From assembly GCF_910592395.1 (NCBI RefSeq), contig NC_088318.1, forward strand, positions 3,906,001-3,970,000: a stretch of 64,000 nucleotides of DNA, read 5' to 3'. Made by a program: the position numbers and the translations under genes. This stretch comes from Lineus longissimus (Eukaryota; Nemertea; Pilidiophora; Heteronemertea; Lineidae). Below, one piece after another: positions 1-12,140 of this stretch. The first letter of the stretch is position 1. Each line of letters starts with the position of its first letter. A model generated the notes under the pieces. That model was not told the origin of the DNA, ran no database searches, and worked only from the letters and a program-made list of their open reading frames with translations.

Positions 1-2150
1 ATCCCTCAAACAAAACGACTGGATGGTCTTAGCAACCTGGTCTAACCCCATTGAAATTCCTGTCCATTAGACACTTCTGGAATGACCAGCCGAAGCCAAA
101 GCGATTTTTTTTGTTGGAATTTTCATCATTTCGGAGAATATTTAACTTTTATGGCGATATTTGGGTAGGCCTACACCGAACAAGCCCCTGAGCCTGCCAC
201 TGGTGAAAGTCTCGTCCACCATTTTTGAGCCCATCAGACAAGCAGATCTATCAACTGTCATTCGTGTGGGCTGTGCTGAACCTGTTTTGACAACTGAAGC
301 AAGTCATTATTTCTATCCAATTCCCTCGTTCCAGGACTGGCTTAGGCGCTATCTCGCGGTAGACAGCAGAACTGAAATCTTCCTCCAAAACTTTCAGTTC
401 CACTTTTTACCGCTAGACAGCAGCACTGTCACATAAGACACTGAAATTGAGCACGCCTCAGACTTTCTTTTTAGACCTTTTGCATGAATAGATTTTTTGG
501 TATTGCCAATGACATAAGACACAGGGTGGGGCCTATTAGCAGTATTTACATGTACTAGTCTTGCAAATAACTTTGACAGATCTACCATCTTCATATCTTG
601 GACAAAGACTTAAAATTTTGATGACGGTTGTGATGATGGACTGGAACTTAGGCCTACCTCTAAGGCAAGACCACCAGGCAATTGCGGTAAGGCAGCTCTC
701 TATTAAGAACACTAGGTTTAGTCTCAAAATTGTAGTTTCTACTGTACTCCTGTTCCCCAATCCGTTGCTGTACTTACCACTCCAGAGCGAAATAGGGCAA
801 GGGACTCCCAATACAATCTGTTTCGACATCCGAATTGTCCTTCCTCTATGTACTAGGCATCAAGACGAGGCCTGTCCATTGTGTCCGGGTGTAAATGGGG
901 CGTGTTAAGCTAATGTTTAGAATTTAGCACTTCAGAGCTGTTCTACTGTATTAGAGGGGCGTGGGTCTTCACTTCCCTCCAAAGGACGCTGTCACAACCT
1001 GCTCAACATCAGCTGGAGCATGGGCTAACCACATGTTGTGACATTGTCCCTATCAACCTGTTTGCTGCATGGTGAACAGAGAGGGCTACTTATATCATAT
1101 GATGCAGCATCCTCTTCCTCAGAACCAGAAGATTCATCCTCCATCTGCTTCTGTGCTCCAAAGCTGTGAAAAAGGAATGTACTTTTAAAGTACAATTGAT
1201 AGGCAACAATTCCACACAGAGGGGGTTAATTTTGAGCAAAAAAGGTGTATCCTTTTCATAAGGCCGAAATTTTGCAAAAAAAAAATATTCCCACGGTCAG
1301 AGCCGAACGGGATGAGAGGGTTAATGGAAACCTTGTTCCTAGGAAAAAGTTAAAAGGTCTTGATACATTACACCTGCAATTTTAATTTTTTGATTCTGGA
1401 TACGAGGTTGTTTATTAACCCTTGCAGCCCGTTTGGCTCAGACCGTGGGAATAATTTTTTTGTAGGAATTTTCATCATTTGGGAGAGTATTTAACTTTTA
1501 TGGAGATATTAACCCCATCAGGGCGGTTGGTCTCTACTGTACTGTCTGTCAAGAAATGCTGTATTGCCGCTTACGCAGATTTACCATACTCACCATCGTA
1601 AATATTTCTCACCGTCCAAGTTCACCATGGTGAAGTTGAGAAACATTTTTCGTAAGGGATGTGCATTACAGGGGTCAAGAATTCATGCATCAATTTAAAT
1701 TTCACCTTGGACAGTGTCAGATACCGAGGCCATAATCACCGGTTCTGACATCCCCTTGGCATACCCCACACTATTTTATACTTTTTGTGCTAATCTTAAT
1801 GCCACACCCCAAAACGAATCTACATCAGATGCATTACTGTCCATTACAGGTTGTGACATTGTCCCCGTCATGCCATAATGCCAAATAGAATTGTAGAGAG
1901 GTGAAATTCAAAGACGCCTATGCATGAACAATACAGGCATCGGAGAAACAACTCCGCATTGTCATCTATGTAGATTCTTCAAATGCTATTTTTTTCAGAG
2001 CACTACTAGTTTATTCAAAGGCAGATGCAGATGCTTATTTTAATACTTAGTTTCTTCTGCAGCTCTTATCTAACAATGTAACGCCAAAAACACTAAAGCA
2101 CACGAAGTGACACTTGCATAGTTTACAATTTTATTCTCAATCGAAATTTA
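1..2150. repeat. Gene-free stretch with degenerate dispersed repeats
   Basis: I see no coding exon here. One repeat family is recognisable: a block around 1414-1555 (key words CCGTTTGGCTCAGACCGTGG and GTCAAGAAATGCTGTATTG) recurs at 15908-16062 and partly at 90-165. A second block at 1080-1240 (ATGCAGCATCCTCTTCCTC and TCCATCTGCTTCTGTG) recurs at 16060-16200. At 15.9 kb the two blocks are contiguous, so they probably belong to one element. Positions 695-752 resemble half of the pogo-like MITE described at 23696. Positions 845-905 carry the GACGAGGCC-GTCC motif also present near 34.8 and 36.05 kb. Confidence 0.6.
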
Positions 2151-2154
2151 CAAT

Positions 2155-2335
2155 GACAGTTTTAGGCCTAAATTACAATTGACATGAAAGAATATACAGT
2201 TTGAGGGAAAGCCACATAACTATTAGATAATTGCCCTCTGTACTGGTGATAATCGGACTAGCCTGAAATTCTCATTATCGTCCACTCCTCAGTAAAAAGA
2301 AATCCGACTAAAATGGGGTCATTGTATACAGTTGT
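2155..2335 (+). repeat. Diverged copy of a segment of the 1.64-kb duplicated unit
   Basis: Positions 2155-2335 align with about 4685-4855 and 6325-6490. Shared words include CTGAAATTCTCATTATCGTC, CAGTAAAAAGAAATCC and GGGGTCATTGTATACAGTTG, with scattered substitutions. This copy is older than the two units that follow, so the sequence was already dispersed before the recent tandem duplication. Confidence 0.75.
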
Positions 2336-2343
2336 ACTTAAGG

Positions 2344-2509
2344 AATTGAACCCGAGGCGGAGGACCTTGGTTGAGTTACCAAGACACTCTCGGGTGGAGC
2401 TAAAATACAGTCCAAACCCGAGCCGATAGGCGAGGGTTTGGACGAAATTTTAGCTCCACCCGAGAGTGTCTTGGTAACTCAACCAAGGTCCGAAGCCGAG
2501 GGTTCAATT
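2344..2509. repeat. 166-bp inverted repeat (hairpin)
   Basis: The left arm (AATTGAACCCGAGG through GGTGGAGCTAAAAT to CCAAACCCGAG) is the near-perfect reverse complement of the right arm (CGAGGGTTTGG through ATTTTAGCTCCACC to GAGGGTTCAATT). The loop is only about 9 bases. It is probably a MITE or foldback-type element. The arms contain GAGCTAAAA, which also ends the repeat array at about 3650. Confidence 0.8.
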
Positions 2510-2649
2510 TCTATTCTAAAATACCTCATACTTAATGAAATGGCCAGGGCCATTGTGCTCACCTCATGTGGAGGAAAGATGGATAACGAGCATGGTCTTG
2601 TGTCATGTAGTGTTAGGTTTGATGTAGGTCCAAGCAATTACAATTTCCC

Positions 2650-3660
2650 CAAAATGGCCAATTTACAGTACATTCGACCTCTGTGACCTTGAAAAGTAGG
2701 TCAAATCAAAGAAGACCCGGGTGACACATTGAATGGTTGTTAGAATTAGATGTACCTATGATATAAAATTGGTGCCAATCGGGCAAGTCATTACTAGGAA
2801 TAATGGCATTTTGAAGAATTTAGGATTTGGCCCCCTCCCTGGAGGCCAAACGGCAAATCAGATCGCACCAAACTTCGGTACCTGAGATCACCTGACCAAG
2901 GGGTACATGTGTACTTAATTTGTGATCAATAGTCATTGCAGTTAAGAAACGTGCCATAGTTACGGCCCGACGGCGAATTTACGCCATTTGACCTCTGTGA
3001 CCTTGACAAGAAGGTCAAATTAAAAACCTGTGTGACATATACTGTATAGTGGTTAGATGTACCCATGATATCAAATTGGTGGCAATCGGGCAAGAAGTTA
3101 AGGAATAATCACATTTTTAAGGTTTTTGGATTTTGCCCCCTGGTGGTCAAGTGGTGAATCATATTGGACCAAACTTCGGTCCCTGAGATCACCTGACTAA
3201 GGGGTAAATGTGTACCAAATTTGGTATCAATAGTCATTGCAGTTTAGAAACGTGCCATCGTTACATCCTAACGGCCAATTTACACCATTTGACCTCTGTG
3301 ACCTTGAAAAGGAGGTCAAATCAAAAACCCGGAGGATAGATGATGCACCTTTGCTAGAAGTACCTACCATATTTTTTTCAAAATTTCCCGACTACTATTA
3401 AGGGAGATATTGCATATTTTCACTTTTAACGTTTGGCCCCCTGGTGGCCAAACCATGAAACGAATCGGACCGAAACTTGGTCTCCCAGGTGTCATTACAT
3501 AAGGGTACATGTGTACCAAGTTTCAACTCAATAGCTCTAACAGTTACGAAACGTGCCCTGCTAACGGACGACGGACGACGACGACGACGACGACGACGAC
3601 GGACGACGGACGCCACGGTATGGGATAAGCTCACCTCTGCTAAGAGGTGAGCTAAAAAGA
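2650..3660 (+). repeat. Three-unit ~310-bp tandem repeat ending in a GAC microsatellite and hairpin
   Basis: GACCTCTGTGACCTTGA starts at 2676, 2990 and about 3291, giving units of about 314 and 301 bases. Each unit carries a GGTCAAAT stretch, a CCCCCTGGTGGCCAA-type stretch, GGGGTACATGTGTAC and GAAACGTGCC. The third unit runs into a GGACGAC/ACG microsatellite at about 3565-3615. Then comes AGCTCACCTCT-GCTA-AGAGGTGAGCT, an 11-bp perfect stem with a 4-base loop, followed by AAAA. The tail resembles repeats I associate with bivalve and other lophotrochozoan genomes; that family assignment is from memory. Confidence 0.8.
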
Positions 3661-4145
3661 TAGGCCACGAAATAACTTGAATATGTGCGAATTTTGCAAA
3701 TTCCATCCATCGCCTGCCCGGAGCGCCGGTAGCGCCGTTGTTTACATTTTGTTACGGCAGCGCGTATAGGAAGTCCGGATCGGCTCGCTCAAGTGATGCT
3801 AAAATCCGCGCAAATGGGCTATTTGGAGCGTTTTTCTCAGCAAATATGTGTAGTGCTCATTAAAAAACTTAGGGTGGTTGATGCTTCCTTGGCTGATTTG
3901 TGTTTGAAGCAGTGTTTTGAGAGCCTCAAACTTCTGAAGTGAGCTGTGTGCATGGTTTCCACATTTTAGTGCAACCCGAGGGAACTTTGGTAGAGCATCT
4001 TGGTTGCGTGTCCAAAACACTCCACTCTCAGAACGAGGCTTATGCATTTTCCATTTAAAAGTTGACTTTACGGTACCAAGGTATTTTAGAATATATTACC
4101 CAGATGAGAAGCATTTTCAAGTATGTCCCCCACTCTCAACTAAGA
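3661..4145. other. Intergenic, no feature seen
   Basis: No exon or clear repeat is seen. From 4097 onward, GAGAAGCATTTTCAAGTATG begins a short block that reappears inside the duplicated unit at about 4865 and 6503. Confidence 0.4.
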
Positions 4146-7100
4146 TATTTGCGCAAGGCTACACGATACGGCAGGAATGACAAACACGTGCGAGTACGCA
4201 GTGTGTGAAGTGCAGACACAATGTACACTGTACTGTTATAGACAGCGTAACAACAGTATGATAAAAAATCTTGGCATGGTAGACTGTTAACAATACCACT
4301 ATCCAGCCAGCGATGTCTTACGACGTCATTAACGGTTACAAAATAAATTTATTTATTATCAAGTAGGGTACCTGTTGGCTTAGGATACCCAAAGATAATA
4401 ATTATATTCATTCTAGCCTATACTTTTTCTTCGGCTTGTGGCTCTCCTGGCGGCACTTAATTGGCTCTTTAACACAGACTTGGCTCTTGGCTCTCAGATT
4501 AGTGTATCTCGTGGATATTCCATTGTACAATCTTTACTCCAATAACCAGATTTACAACTTTTCAAATCACATACTACAGAGCACAAACTACACAGTTATA
4601 TGCCAAAATGGGCCTGCTCGTGGTAAAGTAGAATCACAGAAACTATCAAATGAGCCATTGAATGCGACATGTAACAAGCAACACTAATTTACAAAGGATG
4701 TGAAAGAGTTAACCGTTTGACTAAAATGCCACAAAACTATCAGGTAATCGCCCTCTGAACTGGTGACAATCGGACTGGCCTGAAATTCTCATTATCGTCC
4801 ACTCCCCAGTAAAAAGAAATCCAATTAAAATGGGGTCATTGTATACAGTTGTACTGTATTACCCCGATGAGAAGCATTTTCAAGTATGTCCCCCACTCTC
4901 AACTAAGATATTTGTGCGTGCCGGTTTGACTACGGGCTGAAGTTGACGATGTACTCCTGACGGAGCCATTGGGTTCTTCGCCCGCTCATTGACCGAGGCA
5001 TGGTGACCTGGAGACAGTGACCGGGTTGGCACTAGCTGGTCGAAGGACATATTCACAGGGCGTCCATTCGCAACTTCTCATCTTTTAGGTACTGCCTATT
5101 CACATGGACCAAGTCTTACCCAGAAACCTCCCCCTACGTAGCGTGGGGTACCAACCCACCGCAGATTCAGGAGATGTGTGCGTGGTTACCGAATATCCTA
5201 CACCACACCCAGATCTCAGAACTGGTTGTGATGCTGCCCATTCGCAATAGGTTTAACCGCCGTCATGCCCCTTTGATTTCGCCATTCAACTCCACCATCG
5301 GGACACAGGCCTCAAATTGAGGGATGGGCGATAATGATTATTTCAGACCGATCAGAATGTCACAAGCCCAGAGCGAAATCACCAGACAGTTATATGGAGT
5401 TACACCAAAAGGCTGACCCCTCACTTCATTTGTAAATAGGTGTTGGATATTTTTGTCACATTTAATGCACCCAGTCCATCAATCTCTGGAGGGTTCAGTG
5501 CGGCAAATCGCATAGGGTTTTAAAAGTGAAAACAAAAAGGTCACTCCACTGAGCTAAGCTACAGTAAATTATAGAATACCAGGTGTAGTTATTGGGACAC
5601 CCCAATCTGAGCCAAGAGCCACGAGCACAGTTTTTTTACAGTACAGATATGAAGAGTACCGGTAGACACTAGTGATAGTGTATCACTACGCTATCTCATT
5701 GCTTGAATTGGTAGATTTTAATTAAGAATTTACAAATTTGAGAAATACATTTATGCCTTTTTAAAACACTTCTGATTGCACTATTTGCGCAAGGCTACAC
5801 GATACGGCAGGAATGACAAACACGTGCGAGTACGCAGTGTGTGAAGTGCAGACACAATGTACACTGTACTGTTATAGACAGCGTAACAACAGTATGATAA
5901 AAAATCTTGGCATGGTAGACTGAGTGTTAACAATACCACTATCCAGCCGGCGATGTCTTACGACGTCATTAACGGTTACAAAATAAATTTATTTATTATC
6001 AAGTAGGGTACCTGTAGGCTTAGGATACCCAAAGATAATAATTATATTCATTCTAGCCTATACTTTTTCTTCGGCTTGTGGCTCTCCTGGCGGCACTTAA
6101 TTGGCTCTTTAACACAGACTTGGCTCTTGGCTCTCAGATTAGTGTATCCCGTGGATATTCCATTGTACAATCTTTACTCCAATAACCAGATTTACAACTT
6201 TTCAAATCACATACTACAGAGCACAAACTACACAGTTATATGCCAAAATGGGCCTGCTCGTGGTAAAGTAGAATCACAGAAACTATCAAATGAGCCATTG
6301 AATGCGACATGTAACAAGCAACACTAATTTACAAAGGATGTGAAAGAGTTAACCGTTTGACGAAATGCCACAAACTATCAGGTAATCGCCCTCTGAACTG
6401 GTGACAATCGAACTGGCCTGAAATTCTCATTATCGTCCACTCCCCAGTAAAAAGAAATCCAATAAAAATGGGGTCACTGTATACAGTTGTACTGTATTAC
6501 CCCGATGAGAAGCATTTTCAAGTATGTCCCCCACTCTCAACTAAGATATTTGTGCGTGCCGGTTTGACTACGGGCTGAAGTTGACGATGTACTCCTGACG
6601 GAGCCATTGGGTTCTTCGCCCGCTCATTGACCGAGGCATGGTGACCTGGAGACAGTGACCGGGTTAGCACTAGCTGGTCGAAGGACATATTCACAGGGCG
6701 TCCATTCGCAACTTCTCATCTTTTAGGTACTGCCTATTCACATGGACCAAGTCTTACCCAGAAACCTCCCCCTACGTAGCGTGGGGTACCAACCCACCGC
6801 AGATTCAGGAGATGTGTGCGTGGTTACCGAATATCCTACACCACACCCAGATCTCAGAACTGGTTGTGATGCTGCCCATTCGCAATAGGTTTAACCGCCG
6901 TCATGCCCCTTTGATTTCGCCATTCAACTCCACCATCGGGACACAGGCCTCAAATTGAGGGATGGGCGATAATGATTATTTCAGACCGATCAGAATGTCA
7001 CAAGCCCAGAGCGAAATCACCAGACAGTTATATGGAGTTACACCAAAAGGCTGACCCCTCACTTCATTTGTAAATAGGTGTTGGATATTTTTGTCACATT

Positions 7101-7222
7101 TAATGCACCCAGTACAACAATCCCTGGAGGGTTCAGTGCGGCAAATCGCATAGGGTTTTAAAAGTGAAAACAAAAAGGTCACTACCCTAGCTAAGCTACA
7201 GTAACTAGAATACCAGGTGTGG
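4146..7222 (+). repeat. Recent 1.64-kb tandem segmental duplication
   Basis: Positions about 4146-5590 repeat at about 5782-7222, with an offset of 1636 that becomes 1640 after a 4-base indel near 4293. The copies are almost identical over 1.4 kb and differ by a few substitutions and short indels. About 190 bp separate them. Each copy contains an 83-codon open frame (4436-4687 and 6076-6327) with one amino-acid difference, but it lacks any recognisable domain and I do not call it a gene. Several subsegments also occur elsewhere (2155-2335, 4097-4150, 7216-7306). Confidence 0.9.
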
Positions 7223-7895
7223 ATATTCAATTGTACAATCTTTACTCCAATAACCAGATTTACAACTTTTCAAATCACATACTACAGAGCACAAAGCACA
7301 CAGTTACATAGCTGCCAACCCCTGATTTAGCCCTTCAGGACTTTTTTCTGTAGATTTCAATTTTTTCAGGACTTTTGGGGGTCCTTCAGGACTCTCAAGT
7401 TGCGAGTCAGATAACTGTAAAATCACTCTTACACTGTTGTATTTGGGGGGGGGGGGGGTACTTTGGGACAAAAATGCTCGTTTTGACATCTCAATGACAA
7501 CCCCTCAATTAAAAACTCATATTTATTGGCGAAAATCTACTAGAAAATCGCGAAGAGTAGTTAGACATCCGCCATTGTTGAAGGCACGGTCGAGGCTTGC
7601 ACAACGCATAGAAAATGAAACTTGAGACGCAATAGAAAAGTGCAGTGCTCATAAATGAATATGCGAGATAGTTGCGCGAGACTGACATTGGAAAACAGAA
7701 ATCAACGAAACGATCGAAAATCAAAATGCAAAAAGTTCGAAACCGGACTTTTAAAGGGGTTATCCGTATTTTCCGGACTCTGGTTTTTTTAAGCGCATTT
7801 CCGGACTAAATACGGAAAATACGGAGGGGTTGGCAGCTATGCAGTTATAGGCCTAAATGGGCCCGCTCGTGGTAAAGAGGAATCACATAACTCTA
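7216..7895 (+). repeat. Partial third copy of the duplicated unit, split by an insertion
   Basis: Positions 7216-7306 match about 4513-4600, and 7842-7895 match about 4595-4645 (GGGCCTGCTCGTGGTAAAG region). The two halves are contiguous in the intact copies, which proves that the 535 bp between them were inserted. Confidence 0.8.
7307..7841. mobile_element. 535-bp non-autonomous DNA transposon with terminal inverted repeats
   Basis: The element begins CATAGCTGCCAACCCCT and ends with the exact reverse complement AGGGGTTGGCAGCTATG. CAGTTA flanks it on both sides (7301-7306 and 7842-7847), while the empty sites in the paralogous copies at about 4.59 and 6.23 kb contain CAGTTA once. There is no transposase frame inside; it holds a run of G (about 7446-7457) and repeated TCAGGACT and CCGGACT words. 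The superfamily is unresolved because a 6-bp duplication fits no common class cleanly. Confidence 0.85.
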
Positions 7896-10800
7896 TTGGT
7901 CTTGCCCTCAGGTTTTTCGTAACAAGTCTGCAAATGGTGCTCCAAAGACCTCTTCGCCTTTGTGGAAGTCCGATACAAGAATGGTTGCAGATATATCTAC
8001 TGTCCTCGCTCTGTCGTTCCTATGTTCCCCCTGGTGCTGTGAATGGTATGAACACGACTTGGCCGAATTTTGCTGTTCTGGCTCAGTACCGTCATTACTC
8101 GCCTCTCTTGCCATCTACACATGGCTTTTGGTTTGCAGAAGGGCTGGAAAGGGAGTACAAATTTCATGATAAAACCCTGCTGAACTTTGTGACATTCTCT
8201 TCGGCTTTCAAAGACGCATCGCAAAACTATTGTCTCTTTGGCAACATTCTGGTACAACTTCTTCAATCAGTACACACCCAAGCAGTGAGGTCCCAGAGAG
8301 GCTGATGCATTTGGTCTTTCCTGCAAGTATCTTTCTGGTCATTTAGGACTACCTGGGGTTCTGTATTATTTGAAATGAATACTGATTTTTAAATCCAGCA
8401 TGCTTTCCATTGCACTTAGTCAGCTGCTCATCTTATGTTGGCTCTTCAAATCAGTTGGAATTTCTGTAATTTTTTGGCAATCAAAGCTCCAACTGTTCAT
8501 CTTGTTTGCCACCTTACCTATTCAGATACAACATACCACACCTAACACTTTTATTCAGTTACCACAGCATCCAATACAACATGCAACAGCGCCTTGGATC
8601 GCACAAACAATTTAGAAATCAAATGAATTAAGATGAAACTAATCTCTCACAAAATGCTTGCATCCCAAGATGTGGGAACAATCTGACTTTTAAATGAAAA
8701 TATTTGAATGTGCCAGCAGTTCCAGGACAGGGCTGTTAGACTGGCACAGCAAGGCAGATGTTCAAAATTAACTCCAGTGACAAATAGAGAAAATTGTCCT
8801 CTATCTCAGTTGACAAAAGACCAAATGAAGTGTAGAGATGGACCTTAAGTCCCACAAAGGATAAGGAGCAAGGTCTTCCATGAACTTGCTTGAAGTCATT
8901 CACGCACTGCTCATGAAGTTCACTGAGTTGTCAATAAGATTAAGAACCTATGCAATAATAGTTACCCTACCCTAGGTCTGGCTCCAGTCTCCCCAAACAG
9001 TTGTTAACGTTGCAGTCTAGACCCCCTCCATCCTGGCCTGTTCTCGTATTCCAGCCTGCCTTTGAGTGTGTGTCTTCAATGCTGATCCTGCAAAAGTAGA
9101 CAATCTCATTGCATACAAAGAATTGGACAATAAAACTTCCATCTGCAGTGCTGGTTCCCACAAGGTAAACAGCCCAGCAATGGGTCATTAACTGTTCTAA
9201 TAATATCCAAAACAATCCTGCATACCAGCCGACTATCTTAGTCTCACATACTGGAAAGAGCCGACTAAAAACTCCAAACACTTCTAGTCGCTTATGTATG
9301 TGCCTGTCTCGACTATCCAAGGACCTGAAGTTTTTCACTGCAAGGATGTCTTGACTGCAGCCAAATTTCTTTTTATCTTTTTTAAACATGCACTGACGAG
9401 TCTTCTTCCTAACCAGCTGTCACCGTCTTACCGAGTTCTATGATCTGCATCATTGTCTCGCACACGCTCAGATCACAGGCAAAAGGAAAAATTTCAAAAT
9501 GCACGCTTACAGCACAGTGTATTTCTCACTAAGCAACAAACATGCTACGACTTGCCAAGGAGGCAAATTGGGCATCTAATTATCAGTGCCCTCTATTATG
9601 TTTATGCTGGCAACTAGTCGGTGGATATTTCCCCAGGTCAAACCAAACTGCTTGACGTCCTTTTACTGTATGGTGCAGAGGCTCTCTTGGGACAGCCTCA
9701 GTGATAATTCAAGTTCATATTCAAACTCAAACCAACCTCAGTTCTGTTACTTGTGGCACTGGCAACATGGCCTGAAAGAAAACATTTCTTTCTTGGTGCG
9801 TCCCCAGCCTTCCTTCACAGCAGGTGTTCCAGATGCGAATTCATCTTAGTTAGCAACAGTTTTTCCAGACCTCTGTGACATCCCTATCCTACAATCTTAA
9901 AATCATGCTGAAACAGAAGGCTAAAATTATTAGAACTATCTTAAATTTTTAGGCATATGAAAGTTTCTGTCACTTAGTCATCCTGCTGGCATTCATCCTT
10001 CCATCAAGTGGCTCATAATATCTCATCATTATAGCAAGGCAGCTACCATGAAGATGCGTGGCTAGGCATCCTGTCACATAAAGACTCGTCCTCGCTGTCA
10101 CTGTACAGCCTGTCTGTAAATCCATTATGATGCAAACTTTGCGTTGTCCTTGGTCGGACATCTAATTTTTGTTCCTATGTTAGCAATCTGTCACTGTCAC
10201 ATGTCCAATGACTGGCATTACTGTTTCTCAAACAATAGGCAAGAAATAAGTCACCCCTTTTTGACAGTTGGTGAGACAATACTTAGCTATGCCAAACCAA
10301 ACCGTTCTGTCTTTTTCAACAGTTATATAGCATCGAGTCTCTCTTGGACAACCTGAGACGGCCTTGCCCCTGATCTTGAAACAGGCTGAAAAAGATCTTG
10401 AAGCATTTAGAATTGCAAGTAATTCGTAGGCCATTACTGAACGCAAGATTCTTTTATATCACACTGCGTATCTCCTTTCACCGACCAATTCTCAATATCT
10501 AATCATAACAAGGTAACATTAGCTGATAGACTACCTTGGGGCAAGGTAGCAAGGCATTATGTAAAGACTTCAGTTCCTAGTTTCTTCTGCCTTGTCCTTG
10601 TCATTGATTGGCTGATTCAAATACATTTGTACTGAGGTAAAGTTTAAATTAACCAATCGTAAACACATTGTTTTTATGTCCTTGGAAGCCTCACAGCCTC
10701 ATGATTAATACTGCTGGCTACCACGCAATAAGGCCTGGGCTTGATCCTAGGGAGATTCTTTGGCAAACCTCTCAAGCCAGCATTGCCAGCTTCGTTCTTC

Positions 10801-12140
10801 TGCTCAGATCATTTGCATCAAGTCTGCAAATGGTGTTCTCAAGACAACCGTACCCTTGCTGTCAGAATGGTGGTAGATGTATCTGCTGTCCTCGCTCTGT
10901 CGTTCTTATGTCTCCCTTTGATGCTGTCCTTGGTTACCTAACCGTCTCTCGCCCCAATCTTGTGGCTCCCGCTCTGTAACGTCATAACGCGTCCCTCTGG
11001 TCAACTATACATAGATCATGGTCTATATCATGGCCTGGAAAAGGAGTACAATTCTCATTACATAAAACTTTGCTGAATTTCGTGATTGGCAAGGAATAGA
11101 CAGATAGATATATTTCGAAATTATTGGGTGTGATGATGGGAACGAGGCTGGTACTCACAGCCTTGACCTGTTATTGAAAGAACAGGAAGTAGAGAGTACA
11201 TTTTCACAGCCCACAGAAAGTAAAGACTGTAGAATATTTCAATGAGGAAAAAGACACTTAAAATTTTTACCTCTATAAGTTCAAAATATGAATTGATCCA
11301 TCCGAGAAATTGCGGATGGCGTTGAGGTGAAGTGAATCCATAGCTCAGCACTTTTCACTGCACAAGGAGAAATATATCTGGTGACGGGGTCTGCAATAAA
11401 AGAAACCAAAGTTTAGGTGAATATTGAAAGGTATCTGACCAGTCGCTGTCACCATCAGAAACCAGATGGCTGATGACAGAGTCTCCAAGCCAATAAACCC
11501 AATTGGCATAGCATGAAAAAGTCTGGGGCAAATGTGTGCAGCCTTGTTGGGAAGAGAAATACTCCCTGGAGAGTAACCTCAGTCTCCAAGCCCAGAGCAA
11601 ACGCTGACGACAAAAGAGAACATCAAGCAGCTTCTCCATATCTATCCCTCAACTCTATGGGTATTCTTCTCTGTACCAAGTCCGTCTTTGACAGTCCACC
11701 CGGGAAGGAGGAAAGAGTTCAATTTCATATCAATTTAAACATTTACCTCGATATGCTCTAGATCTTGCTTGGTCTTGCTAGCACATAGGGATGGGGGTGA
11801 GGTAAATTGAATGGATCCATAGCTCAGTACTTGTCACTATCCATTTTTGAGAAAAACATCTCTGGCCAGGCTGTCTGCAACAAAACAATTAATTCTAGTT
11901 TCTCAAAGATGAATATCAAAGTGTAACCGGTGGTAACATCCAGAAGTTCCTGCAGCATGTAATAGCTGAAGAAATCTAATTGTCCGCATTTGCAATTTTG
12001 TAAGCATGTATGGGACACCAGTGGCAGAGTGACCACTCAGCAGAGTGGCAGCTCAGGGTAAAAGCTCATCAAACTCATCTACATGTGGAAGAAAGCATGC
12101 AATAAATTTTTCCTCAGAATTTGATGGCTCCCATCCTATT
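7896..12140. repeat. Mosaic of degenerate duplicated blocks, no gene
   Basis: No convincing exon is seen. Three pairs of related blocks are visible. Positions 7921-8172 match 10812-11065 (AAGTCTGCAAATGGTG and CTGTCCTCGCTCTGTCGTTC). Positions about 9555-9750 match about 10130-10370 (CATCTAATT and CTCTCTTGG landmarks). Positions about 11323-11480 match about 11798-11960 (TGAATCCATAGCTCAG-type start). They look like an old, locally amplified transposon or duplicated segment. Confidence 0.5.

Noticed and set aside
4436-4687. 83-codon open frame duplicated at 6076-6327
   Set aside because: Its preservation is explained by the very recent duplication of the whole segment; no protein family recognised.
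8967-9389. 140-codon open frame on the minus strand
   Set aside because: It lies in a mosaic of degenerate repeats and shows no domain or codon pattern that I recognise.
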